Shown here: piece by piece, positions 46,000 through 56,339 of the stretch
How the letters are laid out: the number at the start of each line of letters is the position of its first letter
Position numbering within the stretch: position 1 is the first letter of the stretch
Source: CADEEN01 sp963706685
GTDB taxonomy: Bacteria; Pseudomonadota; Gammaproteobacteria; Burkholderiales; Burkholderiaceae_C
Direction: 5' to 3'
Assembly (NCBI GenBank): GCA_963706685.1
Contig: CAVPMY010000009.1
Span: 190,674-254,673 of the forward strand
Length of the DNA stretch: 64,000 nucleotides
Notes under the pieces: model-generated
The model's input: only the letters and a program-made list of their open reading frames with translations
Database searches by the model: none
Told to the model about the DNA's origin: nothing
Made by a program: the position numbers and the translations under genes

Positions 46000-48572
46000 A
46001 CGCGTTGCACCGCCTCGGCGCTGCCATGCGCGAAATAGCGCTGGCTGACCAGCTCGGACAGCTGTGCCGCGCGGCCCTCGAGCCGCTCGGCGAGCGCGCG
46101 CACGAGCGACTGCATGGCAGGGGCGTCGGCCGCGCGCAAGTCGTCGAGCGCCAGACCGCTGCCCTTGATCGGCAGCAGCGCCAGCATGTCGTTGCGCCAC
46201 GCTTGCGGGCCGGGCAGCTTGCTCAGTTCGGTGCGCAGCCGGCGCAGCGTGCCGGCAAAGGCGCGCGGGTTGGTGTCATCGAGCACCAGCAGGTCGATCA
46301 GCGCGATCACGTCCTCGTGGCGCTGGTAGCGCGCGCGGAAAGTGATCTCGCTGTCGAACAGTTCAAGCAACAGCCCCGTGGCCACGGCCGAGCCGCCGCG
46401 TGGATCGATCGTGCCGACGAGCCGGCCCATCAGCGCCGCCATCCCAGACAGCCGCTCGAGCAGTCGGCCCACCGAGAGCAGGCGCCAGCCGTGGTCGCGC
46501 GTCATGCGGTCGGTTTGCGAGCCCGTCACCGCAGCCAGTTGCAGGCCCAGGCGTTGCAGCGCCGGCAGCGCTTGCGCGGTGGCCGGCACGTCCGGGCCGA
46601 AGGCTTTCAGTGCACCGTGCAACTCGTCGCCCATGCGCCGCACCAGACCGAACTGCTCGGGCGAGAGGCGGTCTCGCAATGCATCGGCGGCGCGCGCCAT
46701 GGCGTCGAGGTTGTGGCCGACCGCGCCGCCGGCGCGGTCCTTCAGAGCCGCCAGCAAGCTGCGCTCGAACACGCCCGGCGAGCGTTCGGCTCCCGGCGTG
46801 CCGGTCGGTACGAGGCCGCAGAAGCCGGCCAATGCGGACAGCGCTGCCAGCAGCGGAGGAGGCACGTCCTCGTCGCCGTCGATCAGCGTCAGCGCCGTGC
46901 ACGCCAGTCGCACCGCCTGCTCGGTGCGCTCGGTGTAGCGGCCGAGCCAGAACAGGTTCTCGCCGGTGCGGCTCGGCACCGGTGTGCGCAGCGAGGCCAG
47001 GTCATCGACACTCAGCCGCTGCGGCAACATCGAGAAGGTATCGACCATGCCTTCGGCGATGACCCAGGTATCCAGGCTGGTGCCGCCCTGCTGCATCGAC
47101 ACCGACAGCGGGGCGCTGGGGGCCACGCGCGTCAGGCCGCCGGGCAGGACATGCCAGCGCTGCGCGGCGTCGGCGATGGCATAGACGCGCAGCATCGCCG
47201 GCCGCGCGGCCAGCGTGCCGTCAGCCAGCGGCAAGGGGGCACGCGACGGCGGCAGATGGCCCTGGACGGTGAAGGCGTCGGGATCGGCGTCGATGCGCGC
47301 CTGCAGCGCTGCCGCGTCGTGCGTCGTCACGCGTTGCGCCCCGAAGCGCGCGGCCGGCGCGCCGCTGCCGATGAACGCGGGCCGCACCACGCGCCCCGGC
47401 AGCTCGTCGCGCACGTCCTGCCACGCCGCAGCCTCGCCGCACCACCAGGTGGGCAGCGAAGGCATCGCCAACGGCTCGCCGAGCAAGGCTCGGCTGATGG
47501 CCGGCAGGAACCCCTGCACTGCGCTCGATTCGAGAAAACCGCTGCCCAGCGCATTGGCCAGGACGAGATTGCGCGCGCGCTGGACCTGCACCATGCCGGC
47601 CACGCCGAGCGCTGAATCGGGTCGCAGCTCGAGCGGGTCGCAATAGTCGTCGTCGAGACGGCGCAACAACCCATGCACCGGCTCCAGGCCTTCGACAGTG
47701 CGCAGGAACAGGCGATCGCCGCGCACCGTGAGGTCCGCGCCGACGACCAGCGGCACGCCGAGGTAGCGCGCCAGGTAGGCATGCTCGAAATAGGTTTCGC
47801 TGTAGGGCCCCGGCGTCAGCAGGGCGACGCGCGGGATCTGCCCGTCGCCCAGGCGCAGCGCCACGCCGGCCGCCTGCTGCTGCACGGTGTCGAGCAGACG
47901 CCGGTAGCTCGACGCGATGTGCTGCACGCCGAGCTCGCGAAACGCCTCGGGGTACAGGCGCGAGACGATCAGCCGGTTGTGCAGCACGTAACCCAGGCCC
48001 GAGGGCGACTGCATGCGCTGCGAGACGATCCACCAGCGCCCATCGACACCACGCGCCAGGTCGAAGGCGACGATGTGCAGGTGCATGCCGCCCAATGGCA
48101 CCACGCCGTGCAGCGGCCGCAGGTAGCCTTGATGGCGAAACACCAGCGCCGCCGGCAGCAAGGCATCGTGCAGCAGGCGCTGCGGGCCATAGAGGTCGGC
48201 CAGCATCCGCGCCAGCAGCTGGGCGCGCTGGGTCACGCCTTGTTCGATCTGTGCCCAGTCGGCCGGCTCGACCATCAGCGGCAGCGCTTCGAGCGACCAC
48301 GGGCGCGACGACACGCCGGACACCGAGTCGGCGGCCTGCAGGTTGTGGGTCACGCCGTCGGCGCGAATCTGCTGCGCGATCGTGCCGCGGTGGCGAGCAA
48401 AGACCGGCCGCGGATCACCCGACAGCGCCGGCGACGCAGCGAAGAAGCGCTGCCACAGCGGGCGCAGTGCGCCGGCGGCGTCGAGCATCTCGTCCCAACT
48501 GTCGCTGGGGCGCTCGCCGGCGGCGAAGACCAGCCGTGGCTGAGGCTGCAGGGGCGCGGGGATGCTCGACAA
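45996..48572 (-). CDS. Fusion of circularly permuted ATP-grasp and alpha-E domains
   Basis: About 858 residues. Residues ~1-490 are a second ATP-grasp (PLMVEPADWAQIEQGVTQRA, HGVVPLGGMHLHIVAFDLAR, ALLTPGPYSETYFEHAYLAR and LLRRLDDDYCDPLELRPDS). Residues ~540-858 are an alpha-E domain (SRTGENLFWLGRYTERTEQA). It repeats in one chain what the two downstream genes encode separately. No ATG fits the N-terminus; TTG 48572, 13 bases after the upstream stop, is the likeliest start. Confidence 0.85.
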   Translation of the reverse strand: MSSIPAPLQPQPRLVFAAGERPSDSWDEMLDAAGALRPLWQRFFAASPALSGDPRPVFARHRGTIAQQIRADGVTHNLQAADSVSGVSSRPWSLEALPLMVEPADWAQIEQGVTQRAQLLARMLADLYGPQRLLHDALLPAALVFRHQGYLRPLHGVVPLGGMHLHIVAFDLARGVDGRWWIVSQRMQSPSGLGYVLHNRLIVSRLYPEAFRELGVQHIASSYRRLLDTVQQQAAGVALRLGDGQIPRVALLTPGPYSETYFEHAYLARYLGVPLVVGADLTVRGDRLFLRTVEGLEPVHGLLRRLDDDYCDPLELRPDSALGVAGMVQVQRARNLVLANALGSGFLESSAVQGFLPAISRALLGEPLAMPSLPTWWCGEAAAWQDVRDELPGRVVRPAFIGSGAPAARFGAQRVTTHDAAALQARIDADPDAFTVQGHLPPSRAPLPLADGTLAARPAMLRVYAIADAAQRWHVLPGGLTRVAPSAPLSVSMQQGGTSLDTWVIAEGMVDTFSMLPQRLSVDDLASLRTPVPSRTGENLFWLGRYTERTEQAVRLACTALTLIDGDEDVPPPLLAALSALAGFCGLVPTGTPGAERSPGVFERSLLAALKDRAGGAVGHNLDAMARAADALRDRLSPEQFGLVRRMGDELHGALKAFGPDVPATAQALPALQRLGLQLAAVTGSQTDRMTRDHGWRLLSVGRLLERLSGMAALMGRLVGTIDPRGGSAVATGLLLELFDSEITFRARYQRHEDVIALIDLLVLDDTNPRAFAGTLRRLRTELSKLPGPQAWRNDMLALLPIKGSGLALDDLRAADAPAMQSLVRALAERLEGRAAQLSELVSQRYFAHGSAEAVQRV

Positions 48573-48585
48573 GATCGTCAGTGCC

Positions 48586-51500
48586 TCAGGCCAGGCGCAG
48601 ATCGAGCGTGAACGGAAATTCCCGGCTCGGCGCCGCTGCGGCCACCACCATGCGGCCCGGCGTGTGGCCCAGCGTTTCGAAGCGCGCCAGTCGACGGCTC
48701 TCGGCCTCATAGGCATTGACCGGGTAGGTGTCGTAGGCCAGCCCGCCCGGATGCGAGACGTGGTAGCGGCAGCCGCCGAGCGAGCGCTCGGACCAGGCAT
48801 CGACCACATCGAAGGTCAATGGCGCATGGACACCGATGGTCGGGTGCAGCGCCGAGGGCGGATGCCAGGCGCGGTAGCGCACGCCGCAGGCAAATTCGCC
48901 GACGCGGCCGGTCGGCTGCAATGGCAGCGCGCGGCCGTTGACGGTGATGACATGGCGGTTGCCGTTGAGACCGGTGGCCTTGACTTCAAGACGCTCCAGC
49001 GACGAATCGACATAGCGCGCGGTGCCGCCGGGCGCGCCCTCCTCGCCCATCACATGCCACGGCTCCAGTGCGGCGCGTAGCGAAAGCTCGATGCCGGCGG
49101 CGGCCATGTCGCCGATGCGCGGGAAGCGGAACTCGAAGTGCGGCGCGAACCATTGCCCGTCGAATGCAAAGCCGGCGCGCTGCAGATCGGCCAACACGTC
49201 GTCGAAGTCCATGCGCACGAAGGTCGGCAGCAGGAAGCGGTCGTGCACACCGGTGCCCCAGCGCGTCAGCCGGCTGGCGTTGCCGCGCGGGGCGAGTTGG
49301 TAGGGCGCGCGCCAGAACCAGGCCACGAGCGAGCGCATCAGCAACTGCTGCGCCAGGCTCATGCGCGCATGCGGCGGCATCTCGAAGGCGCGCAGTTCGA
49401 GCAGGCCCAGGCGGCCCGTCGGCCCGTCGGGCGAATACAGCTTGTCGATACAGAACTCGGCGCGGTGCGTGTTGCCGGTGGCGTCGACCAGCAGGTTGCG
49501 CAGGATGCGGTCGATCCAGCCACGGCGGGCACGGCTGTCGCAGGCCCAGCTGACGCTCGATCTCCTGCAGCGCAATCTCGACTTCATAGACCTGGTCGTC
49601 GCGGGCCTCGTCGAGGCGCGGATGCTGGCTGGTCGGGCCGATGAACAGGCCCGAGAACAGGAAGCTCAGGCTGGGGTGGTTGTGCCAGTACGAGAGCAGG
49701 CTGGCCAGCAGGTCGGGCCGGCGCAGGAAGGGGCTGTCGGCTGGCGTGGCGCCGCCGAGCACGAAGTGGTTGCCGCCGCCGGTGCCGGTGTGGCGGCCAT
49801 CGACCATGAACTTCTCGCTCGACAGGCGGGTTTCGTGCGCAACGTCGTAGAGGAACTCGGTGTGATCGACGAGCTCGCTCCAATCGTGCGCCGGGTGGAT
49901 GTTGACTTCGATCACGCCCGGGTCGGGCGTCACCGACAGCGTCTTCAGGCGCGGATCGCGCGGCGGCGGGTAGCCTTCGAGCACGATCGGCATCGCCAGC
50001 TCAGCTGCCGTGGCTTCGACCGCCGCCAGCAGTTCGAGGTAATCCTCCAGCGCGGCCAACGGCGGCATGAAGACATAGAGGATGCCGTGCTTGTCGTTGT
50101 CTCGCTTGTCGACATCTGCCAGTTCGGCCTGCGCGCCGTTGGCCCGATTCGGATGGCGCACCTCGACGCACAAGGCCGTGCGGATGACGCTGCCATCGCT
50201 GATGAAGCGTTGCGGCAGGTTCGTCGCCATGGCGCCGGCTGTTGCCGGGCCTGAGACATCAGCAGCGGCTGCTGTCGGATGGCGTGACTGCGGACCTGCA
50301 AACTGCCGGCGCAACGTGGCCTGCTCCGGCAATACGGACCGTGCCGCGAACGGGTCCTGTTCGAACAGGTACGGGTAGTCTGCCTTGCTGACCCACGGCA
50401 GCGAGCCCAGCGGCAGCCGGTAGCCCATCGACGAATCGCCGGGCGTCAGGTACAGGCGGTCGTCGCGCACGAGCCATGGGCCGCTGACCCAGCGCGGGCC
50501 GCGCAGGCTGTCGGCACGCGCCAGCGGCAGCATGTAGCCCACGGCCTGTTGCAGACCCTGATCGAAGACGCGGCGCAAGCGCGCCCGCTCCATCTCGTCG
50601 TCGAGCCGCGAGTCGAACGGATCGACATTGACCGGCAAACGCCGTTCGCGCCACAGGTAGTAGTAGACGTCTTCATAGGCCGGCTTGACATGCTGCGCTG
50701 CCAGTCCGAGCCGGCCGCTCAGCGTGCGCAGGAAGTGCCCGGCGTCATCGCTCGTGAATCGATGCGGCGTGCGCTCGTCGGCAAACAGCGTGGCGTCGTT
50801 CCAGCACGGCTGGCCGTCGGCGCGCCAGGCCACGGTGAGCGCCCAGCGCGGCAACTGCTCACCGGGGTACCACTTGCCCTGGCCGAAGTGCAGGAAGCCG
50901 CCGGCGCCGTAACGCTCGCGCAAGCGCAGCGTCAGGCCCTGCGCCAGGCCGCGCTTGGTGGGGCCCAGCGCTTCGGTGTTCCACTCCGCGCCCTCGCGAT
51001 CATCGACCGAGACAAACGTCGGCTCGCCGCCCATCGTCAGGCGCACGTCGCCGGCCTGCAGCGCCTTGTCTACTGCGTGACCGAGGGTGACGATGGCCTG
51101 CCATTGGTCCTCGGTATAGGGCTTGGTGACGCGCGGCGATTCGTGGATGCGACTGACCGCCATGACGTGGCCGAACTCGACCTTGCTGTCATCGACAGCG
51201 CCGGTGACGGGAGCGGCACCGCTGCGGCTCGGGCGTGCAGGCCACGGGGATGTGGCCTTCGCCGGCCATCAGGCCCGACGTCGGGTCCAGGCCGATCCAG
51301 CCCGCGCCGGGCAGATAAACCTCGCACCAGGCATGCAGGTCGGTGAAGTCGGTCTCGGCGCCGCTCGGGCCGTCGAGTGCCTTGACGTCGGGCTTGAGCT
51401 GGATCAGGTAGCCCGAGACGAAACGCGCCGCCAGGCCCAGGTGGCGCAGCAGTTGCACCAGCAGCCAACCGCTGTCGCGGCACGAGCCGGCCGCCGAGAG

Positions 51501-52019
51501 CAGCGTCTCTTCAGGCGTCTGCACGCCGGGCTCCATGCGGATCAGGTAGCGGATGTCGTTTTGCAGCCGCTGGTTCAACGCCACCAGGAAATCGATCGTG
51601 CGTTGCGGTTTGCGATCGACGCTGTCCAACAGCGCCGCGAAGCGCGGCGTCGCCGGCAACTTGGCCAGATAGGGCTGCAGGTCGTGCGCAACGCTGGCCG
51701 CATAGGCAAACGGGTAGCGCTCGGCGGCGGGCTCGAGAAAGAAGTCGAACGGGTTGTAGACCGCCATCTCGGCGACCAGATCGACCGTGACCTTGAACTC
51801 GGTGGTCGGTTCCGGAAAGACCAACCGCGCCAGGTAGTTGCCGAACGGGTCTTGCTGCCAGTTGATGAAGTGGCCCGCCGGCTCGATGCCGAGCGAATAC
51901 GACAGGATCGGCGTGCGGCAATGCGGCGCCGGCCGCAGCCGCACCACCTGCGGCGACAGCGCGACCGGTCTGTCGTAGCGGTAGTGGGTGACATGGTTCA
52001 GCGCGACGTGGATGGCCAA
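48586..52019 (-). CDS. Transglutaminase-DUF2126 fusion protein, two frameshifts
   Basis: A ~1,140-residue protein. Residues 1-270 are a transglutaminase with triad Cys (SAAGSCRDSGWLL), His (FTDLHAWCEVYL) and Asp (WIGLDPTSG). The rest is DUF2126: TMGGEPTFVSVDDREGAEWN, GKWYPGEQLPRWAL, GRHTGTGGGNHFVLGGATPA and HNHPSLSFLFSGLFIGPTSQ. Breaks near 51235 and 49545 each cost one base of frame. Start TTG 52019 has GGAG upstream and overlaps the end of comEC by 22 bases. First gene of the cluster; this fusion is common beside alpha-E genes. Confidence 0.86.
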
Positions 52020-54448
52020 GGTGCGGTCTCCGCCAGGGTGGGGGTGCTGCCATTGCCAGCAACTTCCAGACCATGATGCCAGTAATGGCGGACGCGCTGG
52101 CGCTCGCAGGTGGCGCGGCCGATATCGCTGTCCGCCACCCAGGCCCCACAGGCCACGGTGCCGACGAACGCAATGCCGCGCTCGCGGTAGCGGGCCTCGA
52201 CCGCCGCTGCAGGATGGTCGAAGCGGTTGCGGTAGCCGGCCTGCACCAGCGCCACGCGCGGCGCCACGGCGTCGAGAAAGGCCGCCGACGACGAGGTCTT
52301 GCTGCCGTGATGAGGCACCAGCAGCACCGTGCTGCGCAGCAGGCCAGGTTGCGCTCGCACCAACCGCGCTTCCTGCTCGGCTTCCAGATCGCCCGTGAGC
52401 AGCACGCGCTGGCCCTGGGCGTCGGTGACGGCCAGCACGCAACTCATCGTGTTCGGTTTGGCTTGCACGCGCGCGTAGTCCTCGGCCGGCGGGTGCAGGA
52501 CGTCGAAGCGCACGCCGTCCCACTGCCACGACTGGCCGGCTTCGCAGCGCCGATGCTCGCGGGCCAGCGCGCGAAGCGGGTGCGAGGCCTCGATCGACGA
52601 CGACAACGCCGCCACGTCGAGCGCGGACATCACCGCGGCGGCACCGCCGACGTGATCGCTGTCGCGATGGCTGAGCATCAGCAGGTCGATCCGGCGCACG
52701 CCCAGAGCCCGCAGCAAGGGCACGAGCACGCGCGATCCGGCGTCGCTGTCGGGCGAGTACTGCGCGCCGGCGTCATGCAGCAGCGCATGGGCGCGCGTGC
52801 GCACGAGGATCGCGCTGCCCTGGCCGACATCGGCCACCGTGACCTGCATCGCGCCTTCGGCAGGCCGCTCGACGGGCGGCACGAACAGCGGCAGCATGAG
52901 CGGCAGCGCCAGTGCCCGCAGCCGCCAGGGCAGGCGCATGACCAGCAGCGCCGCGCCCAGCAGGGCGCTGGCCTGCATCCACCAGGGCGACGCAGCGGCC
53001 GTCCACACCGCAGCCGGCAGCCCAGCCAGAGCATGCAGCATCGTTGACAGCCCTCGCACGCATGCGGCGCCGAGCGACCACAGCGGCGGCGCCAGCACAC
53101 CCGCCAGCGCCAGCGGCGTGATGACCAGCGTGACCAGCGGAATGGCGATCAAATTGGCGACGAAGCCGACCAGCGACACCTGCTGAAAGAACAGCAGCGT
53201 CAGCGGCGCCAGGCCCACGGTGGCCACGACCTGGGTGCGCAAGCCGTTGCGCATGGCACGCAGCAAGGCATGGCCGCGCGGCGGTGCCTGCTCGACGGGC
53301 GCCGAGGCCATCAACATGCCGACGGCCGCAAACGACAACCAGAAACCGGCCTGCAGCAAGGCCCAGGGGTCGATGGCGGCCACTGCCGCGGCCACGACCA
53401 GCAACAGCAGCGGCCACGGCCAGCGCAGACCGAGTTGGGCGAGCAGCGCGGCCGTGGCCAGCATCCACACCGTGCGTTGCGCCGGCACGCCCCAACCGGC
53501 CAGCAGCGCATAGCCCATGGCTGCAGCCACACCGCCCCAGCGCGCCGCCGTGGACGCCGGCAGCCACAACAATGCGCGTGCGCTGCGGCGCCACAGACGC
53601 GAGACCAAGGCTGCGGCCAGCCAGGCGAACATGGTCACGTGCAACCCGCTGATGCTGACCAGGTGGGCGATGCCGGTGGTGCGGAAGACGTCCCAGTCGG
53701 CGCGCTCGATCGCTGCCTGGTCGCCGACCGCGAGCGCGCTGAGCACGCCGGCCGCGCGTGCATCGGGCACGCGTGCTTCGATGGCATCACGCACCCGCTG
53801 GCGCATTCGTTCGATCGGCGCTGCAGCAGCGGATTGAAGCAATTGCGCCGCAGCGCGCTCGCTGGCCCGCACCGAGCCACTGGCACGCAATCCCTGCTCG
53901 AACATCCACAGCTCGTGGTCGAATCCATGCGGATTGACGCTGCCATGCGGCTGCTTCAAGCGCACGACGAAGCGCCAGCGTTGTCCGGCGGCGAGTTGCT
54001 CGTACGGCGCCAGCATCAGCACCTCTTCCTGCCGGCCGCCGTACCAGCCGAGCAGGAGGCGCTGCGGCACATGCACGGCCCGGCCCTGCAGCGTCGCGCT
54101 CTCGACATCGAAGACAAAGCGCACCCCTTCGGGCAGGCGCCGCGGCAGCTGCGCAACGACGCCGGTGAGCGTGACGTCGCGGCCTTCGATGGCTGCGGGC
54201 AGCGCGTCGGCCAGTCGCCAATGGGCTCGCCATCCGGTGCTCGCAAAAGCCAGCGCTGCAAGCCCGACGAGCACCCAGTGCCAACGACATCGCCAGGCGC
54301 ACAGGAGCGCAAGCAGGCCGGCACCGAGTAGCGCGACGTAGCTGGCCACGGACCAAAGCGCCGGCTGCTGCAACTGCAACGCAGCCCCGGCAAGAAAGGC
54401 CACGGCGCACGCCGCAATACGCCCGCCCGTGTTGCCTCCTCCTGTCAT
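51998..54448 (-). CDS. comEC: DNA internalisation-related competence protein ComEC/Rec2
   Basis: Inner-membrane channel for single-stranded DNA uptake, 816 residues. An N-terminal DUF4131 region precedes the competence domain (TGIAHLVSISGLHVTMFAWL, the family signature) with about ten helices. The C-terminal metallo-beta-lactamase-like domain carries LLMLSHRDSDHVGGAAAV and LVPHHGSKTSSSAAFLDAV. The start ATG 54448 is uncertain; two upstream in-frame Met codons exist. It implies potential natural transformation. Divergent from the RidA gene. Confidence 0.92.
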   Translation of the reverse strand: MTGGGNTGGRIAACAVAFLAGAALQLQQPALWSVASYVALLGAGLLALLCAWRCRWHWVLVGLAALAFASTGWRAHWRLADALPAAIEGRDVTLTGVVAQLPRRLPEGVRFVFDVESATLQGRAVHVPQRLLLGWYGGRQEEVLMLAPYEQLAAGQRWRFVVRLKQPHGSVNPHGFDHELWMFEQGLRASGSVRASERAAAQLLQSAAAAPIERMRQRVRDAIEARVPDARAAGVLSALAVGDQAAIERADWDVFRTTGIAHLVSISGLHVTMFAWLAAALVSRLWRRSARALLWLPASTAARWGGVAAAMGYALLAGWGVPAQRTVWMLATAALLAQLGLRWPWPLLLLVVAAAVAAIDPWALLQAGFWLSFAAVGMLMASAPVEQAPPRGHALLRAMRNGLRTQVVATVGLAPLTLLFFQQVSLVGFVANLIAIPLVTLVITPLALAGVLAPPLWSLGAACVRGLSTMLHALAGLPAAVWTAAASPWWMQASALLGAALLVMRLPWRLRALALPLMLPLFVPPVERPAEGAMQVTVADVGQGSAILVRTRAHALLHDAGAQYSPDSDAGSRVLVPLLRALGVRRIDLLMLSHRDSDHVGGAAAVMSALDVAALSSSIEASHPLRALAREHRRCEAGQSWQWDGVRFDVLHPPAEDYARVQAKPNTMSCVLAVTDAQGQRVLLTGDLEAEQEARLVRAQPGLLRSTVLLVPHHGSKTSSSAAFLDAVAPRVALVQAGYRNRFDHPAAAVEARYRERGIAFVGTVACGAWVADSDIGRATCERQRVRHYWHHGLEVAGNGSTPTLAETAPWPSTSR

Positions 54449-54491
54449 CGACCCAGTGTAGGATCGACCGACACGCCCTCGATTCGCTGCC

Positions 54492-54953
54492 ATGACCACA
54501 CCTGCCGAAAGACTCCAGGCCCTCGGTATCACGCTGCCGCCGATGTCCGTTCCCGCTGCCGCTTACGTGCCCTACGTGCGCACCGGCCAACTGGTCTTCA
54601 TCTCCGGCCACATTGCCAGGAAAGACGGCAAGCCCTGGGTCGGCCAGCTCGGCCTGACGATGGGCACTGAAGAGGGTCAGGCTGCGGCGCGCGCTATTGC
54701 AATCGACCTCATGGGCACTTTGCAGGCCGCGGCCGGCGATCTGTCCAAGGTGCGGCGCATCGTCAAGGTGATGAGCCTGGTCAACAGCACGGCCACCTTC
54801 ACCGAGCAGCACCTGGTGACCAATGGCTGCTCGCAACTGCTGGGCGAGGTCTTTGGGCCGGAGGTCGGCGCGCATGCGCGCAGCGCCTTTGGCGTCGCGC
54901 AGATCCCGTTGGGCGCCTGCGTCGAAATCGAGCTGATCGCCGAAGTCGCGTAA
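54492..54953 (+). CDS. RidA family protein (YjgF/YER057c/UK114)
   Basis: A 153-residue trimeric enamine/imine deaminase fold that in family members protects PLP enzymes from 2-aminoacrylate. Segments YVRTGQLVFISGHIARKDGK and the C-terminal GAHARSAFGVAQIPLGACVE with the substrate-binding Arg are seen. It is the longer (~150 residue) subfamily, whose deaminase activity is less certain. The TAA stop overlaps the dsbB start (TAATG). Confidence 0.88.
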   Translation: MTTPAERLQALGITLPPMSVPAAAYVPYVRTGQLVFISGHIARKDGKPWVGQLGLTMGTEEGQAAARAIAIDLMGTLQAAAGDLSKVRRIVKVMSLVNSTATFTEQHLVTNGCSQLLGEVFGPEVGAHARSAFGVAQIPLGACVEIELIAEVA

Positions 54954-55444
54954 TGACGCGGCCGATCCTGCTGCTGGCGATTGCAGCAGCGTGCTTCGGC
55001 GCCGTGGGCGCTGCGCTCATCACCCAGTACGGGTTCGACATGCAGCCCTGCCCCTGGTGCGTACTGCAGCGCCTGATCTTCGTCGTCACCGGCCTCGTGG
55101 CGCTGCTCGGCATGGCCTGGCGTTCGGTGCTCGGCCGGCGCGCCGTGCCGCTGCTGCTGCTGCTGCTGTGCGGGCTGGGGATCGCCGCGGCGCTGTGGCA
55201 GCACTTCGTGGCCGCCTCGAGCACTTCGTGCAACCTGACCCTGGCCGACCGCATCGTCTCCGGCCTGCGTCTGGACGCGCTTCTGCCCGAGGTTTTCCAG
55301 GCCACCGCCAGTTGCGCCGACGCTGCCGTGAACCTGTTCCATGTGCCGTATGAATTCTGGAGCTTGGGCCTGTTCGTGCTGATCGAGTTCGCGGTGATGG
55401 GGTTGCTGTTGCGCGCACAACCATCGGGCAAGGGCCTCGCGTAG
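54953..55444 (+). CDS. dsbB: Disulfide bond formation protein B
   Basis: Inner-membrane quinone reductase that reoxidises periplasmic DsbA. Of 163 residues, four helices are predicted. The two periplasmic cysteine pairs are present: Cys33-Cys36 in MQPCPWCVLQRL and Cys93/Cys121 in STSCNLTLADR and ATASCADAA. The QR in VLQRLIF contacts quinone. Coupled to the RidA gene by a 1-base stop-start overlap. Confidence 0.93.
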   Translation: MTRPILLLAIAAACFGAVGAALITQYGFDMQPCPWCVLQRLIFVVTGLVALLGMAWRSVLGRRAVPLLLLLLCGLGIAAALWQHFVAASSTSCNLTLADRIVSGLRLDALLPEVFQATASCADAAVNLFHVPYEFWSLGLFVLIEFAVMGLLLRAQPSGKGLA

Positions 55445-55461
55445 CCGCAACTCGTTGCACT

Positions 55462-55499
55462 TCACGCAGCTTTACGTGGCCTTGACGTTGGCTGCGTGA
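55462..55499. other. Inverted repeat downstream of dsbB
   Basis: Perfect 9-bp stem TCACGCAGC (55462-55470) / GCTGCGTGA (55491-55499) around a 20-base loop. Lacks a T-run; it could be a weak terminator for dsbB or an operator for the gene at 55563. Confidence 0.45.
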
Positions 55500-55562
55500 G
55501 CGGGCACGGCGCTGACCGCGTTGTCTGCGTGCGGCTCACCGTACGAGCCGAACGGAGCAATG

Positions 55563-55985
55563 ATGAACAAGGCAAAGTGGATGTTCCCTGGGGCCCTGGC
55601 CCTGGCCGCAACGCTGGGCACCAGCGCCGCGTACGCCGGCGGCCCTGATGTGCAGTGGTCGGTGACGATCGGCACGCCCATCGTGATCGGGGCCCCCGTG
55701 CCCGTGTACTCGTATCCTGCACCGGTCTACCGGCGGTCGGCACCGGTCTACCGCCAGCCGGCACCCGTCTACTCGCCTGTGCGCTATCGCCAACCTGCGG
55801 CCTGGGACCGCGACGGCGACGGCATCCCGAACCGCCATGACCGCCTCTACAACCCGGCCTGGGACGTTGATGGCGACGGCATTGCGAACCGCCGTGACGC
55901 GCGCTACAACCCGCGCTGGGATCGCGATGGCGACGGGGTGCCGAACCGCTACGACCGTTACGACCACAATCCCCGGCGCCGCTGA
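55563..55985 (+). CDS. Secreted protein with three thrombospondin-type-3-like calcium repeats
   Basis: A 140-residue exported protein of unknown function. Signal peptide (GALALAATLGTSAAYAGG), then a Tyr/Pro/Val-rich part with PAPVYR repeats. Three copies of an Asp-rich loop follow: DRDGDGIPNRHDR, DVDGDGIANRRDA and DRDGDGVPNRYDR. These loops fit EF-hand/TSP3-like Ca2+ binding. Start at 55563 was preferred to 55560 because GGAG lies five bases upstream. Probably structural or periplasmic. Confidence 0.75.
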   Translation: MNKAKWMFPGALALAATLGTSAAYAGGPDVQWSVTIGTPIVIGAPVPVYSYPAPVYRRSAPVYRQPAPVYSPVRYRQPAAWDRDGDGIPNRHDRLYNPAWDVDGDGIANRRDARYNPRWDRDGDGVPNRYDRYDHNPRRR

Positions 55986-56339
55986 GCGCTCACCCGAAGA
56001 GCCAAAGTTCTTGAGCGCCCATGAGGCCACCCAAGCGGCGGCTTCATGACTCAATTCAGCCTCCGGGGTCGATGCGATCCACTCGAGGCTGTGTTGCGCC
56101 AGGGCAACCTGCTTCGGGTTTACACCAGTGCTGATGCATCGCACAGTTCTTGAGTATCGTGGGCGTGACGGTTTCCACTGTGTGCGGCGAGCGCCTCGAC
56201 AATGGCCTCAGCCCCCCGGATTGCGGGGGCGAGGCTTACAAACCCCGGTTGATCGAGGCACTGATCGACCGAGACAATAGGTCGTCGACTGCATGTGGCA
56301 AGTTGCTGGCGCAGATCGGTCACCTAACTGGAGGATCAG
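55986..56339. other. Intergenic region (354 bases), no gene recognised
   Basis: A short frame starting at 56150 lacks homology character and runs into the next gene in another frame. No strong promoter, hairpin or RNA gene was seen. A GGAGG lies seven bases before the PEP-CTERM start. Confidence 0.4.
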
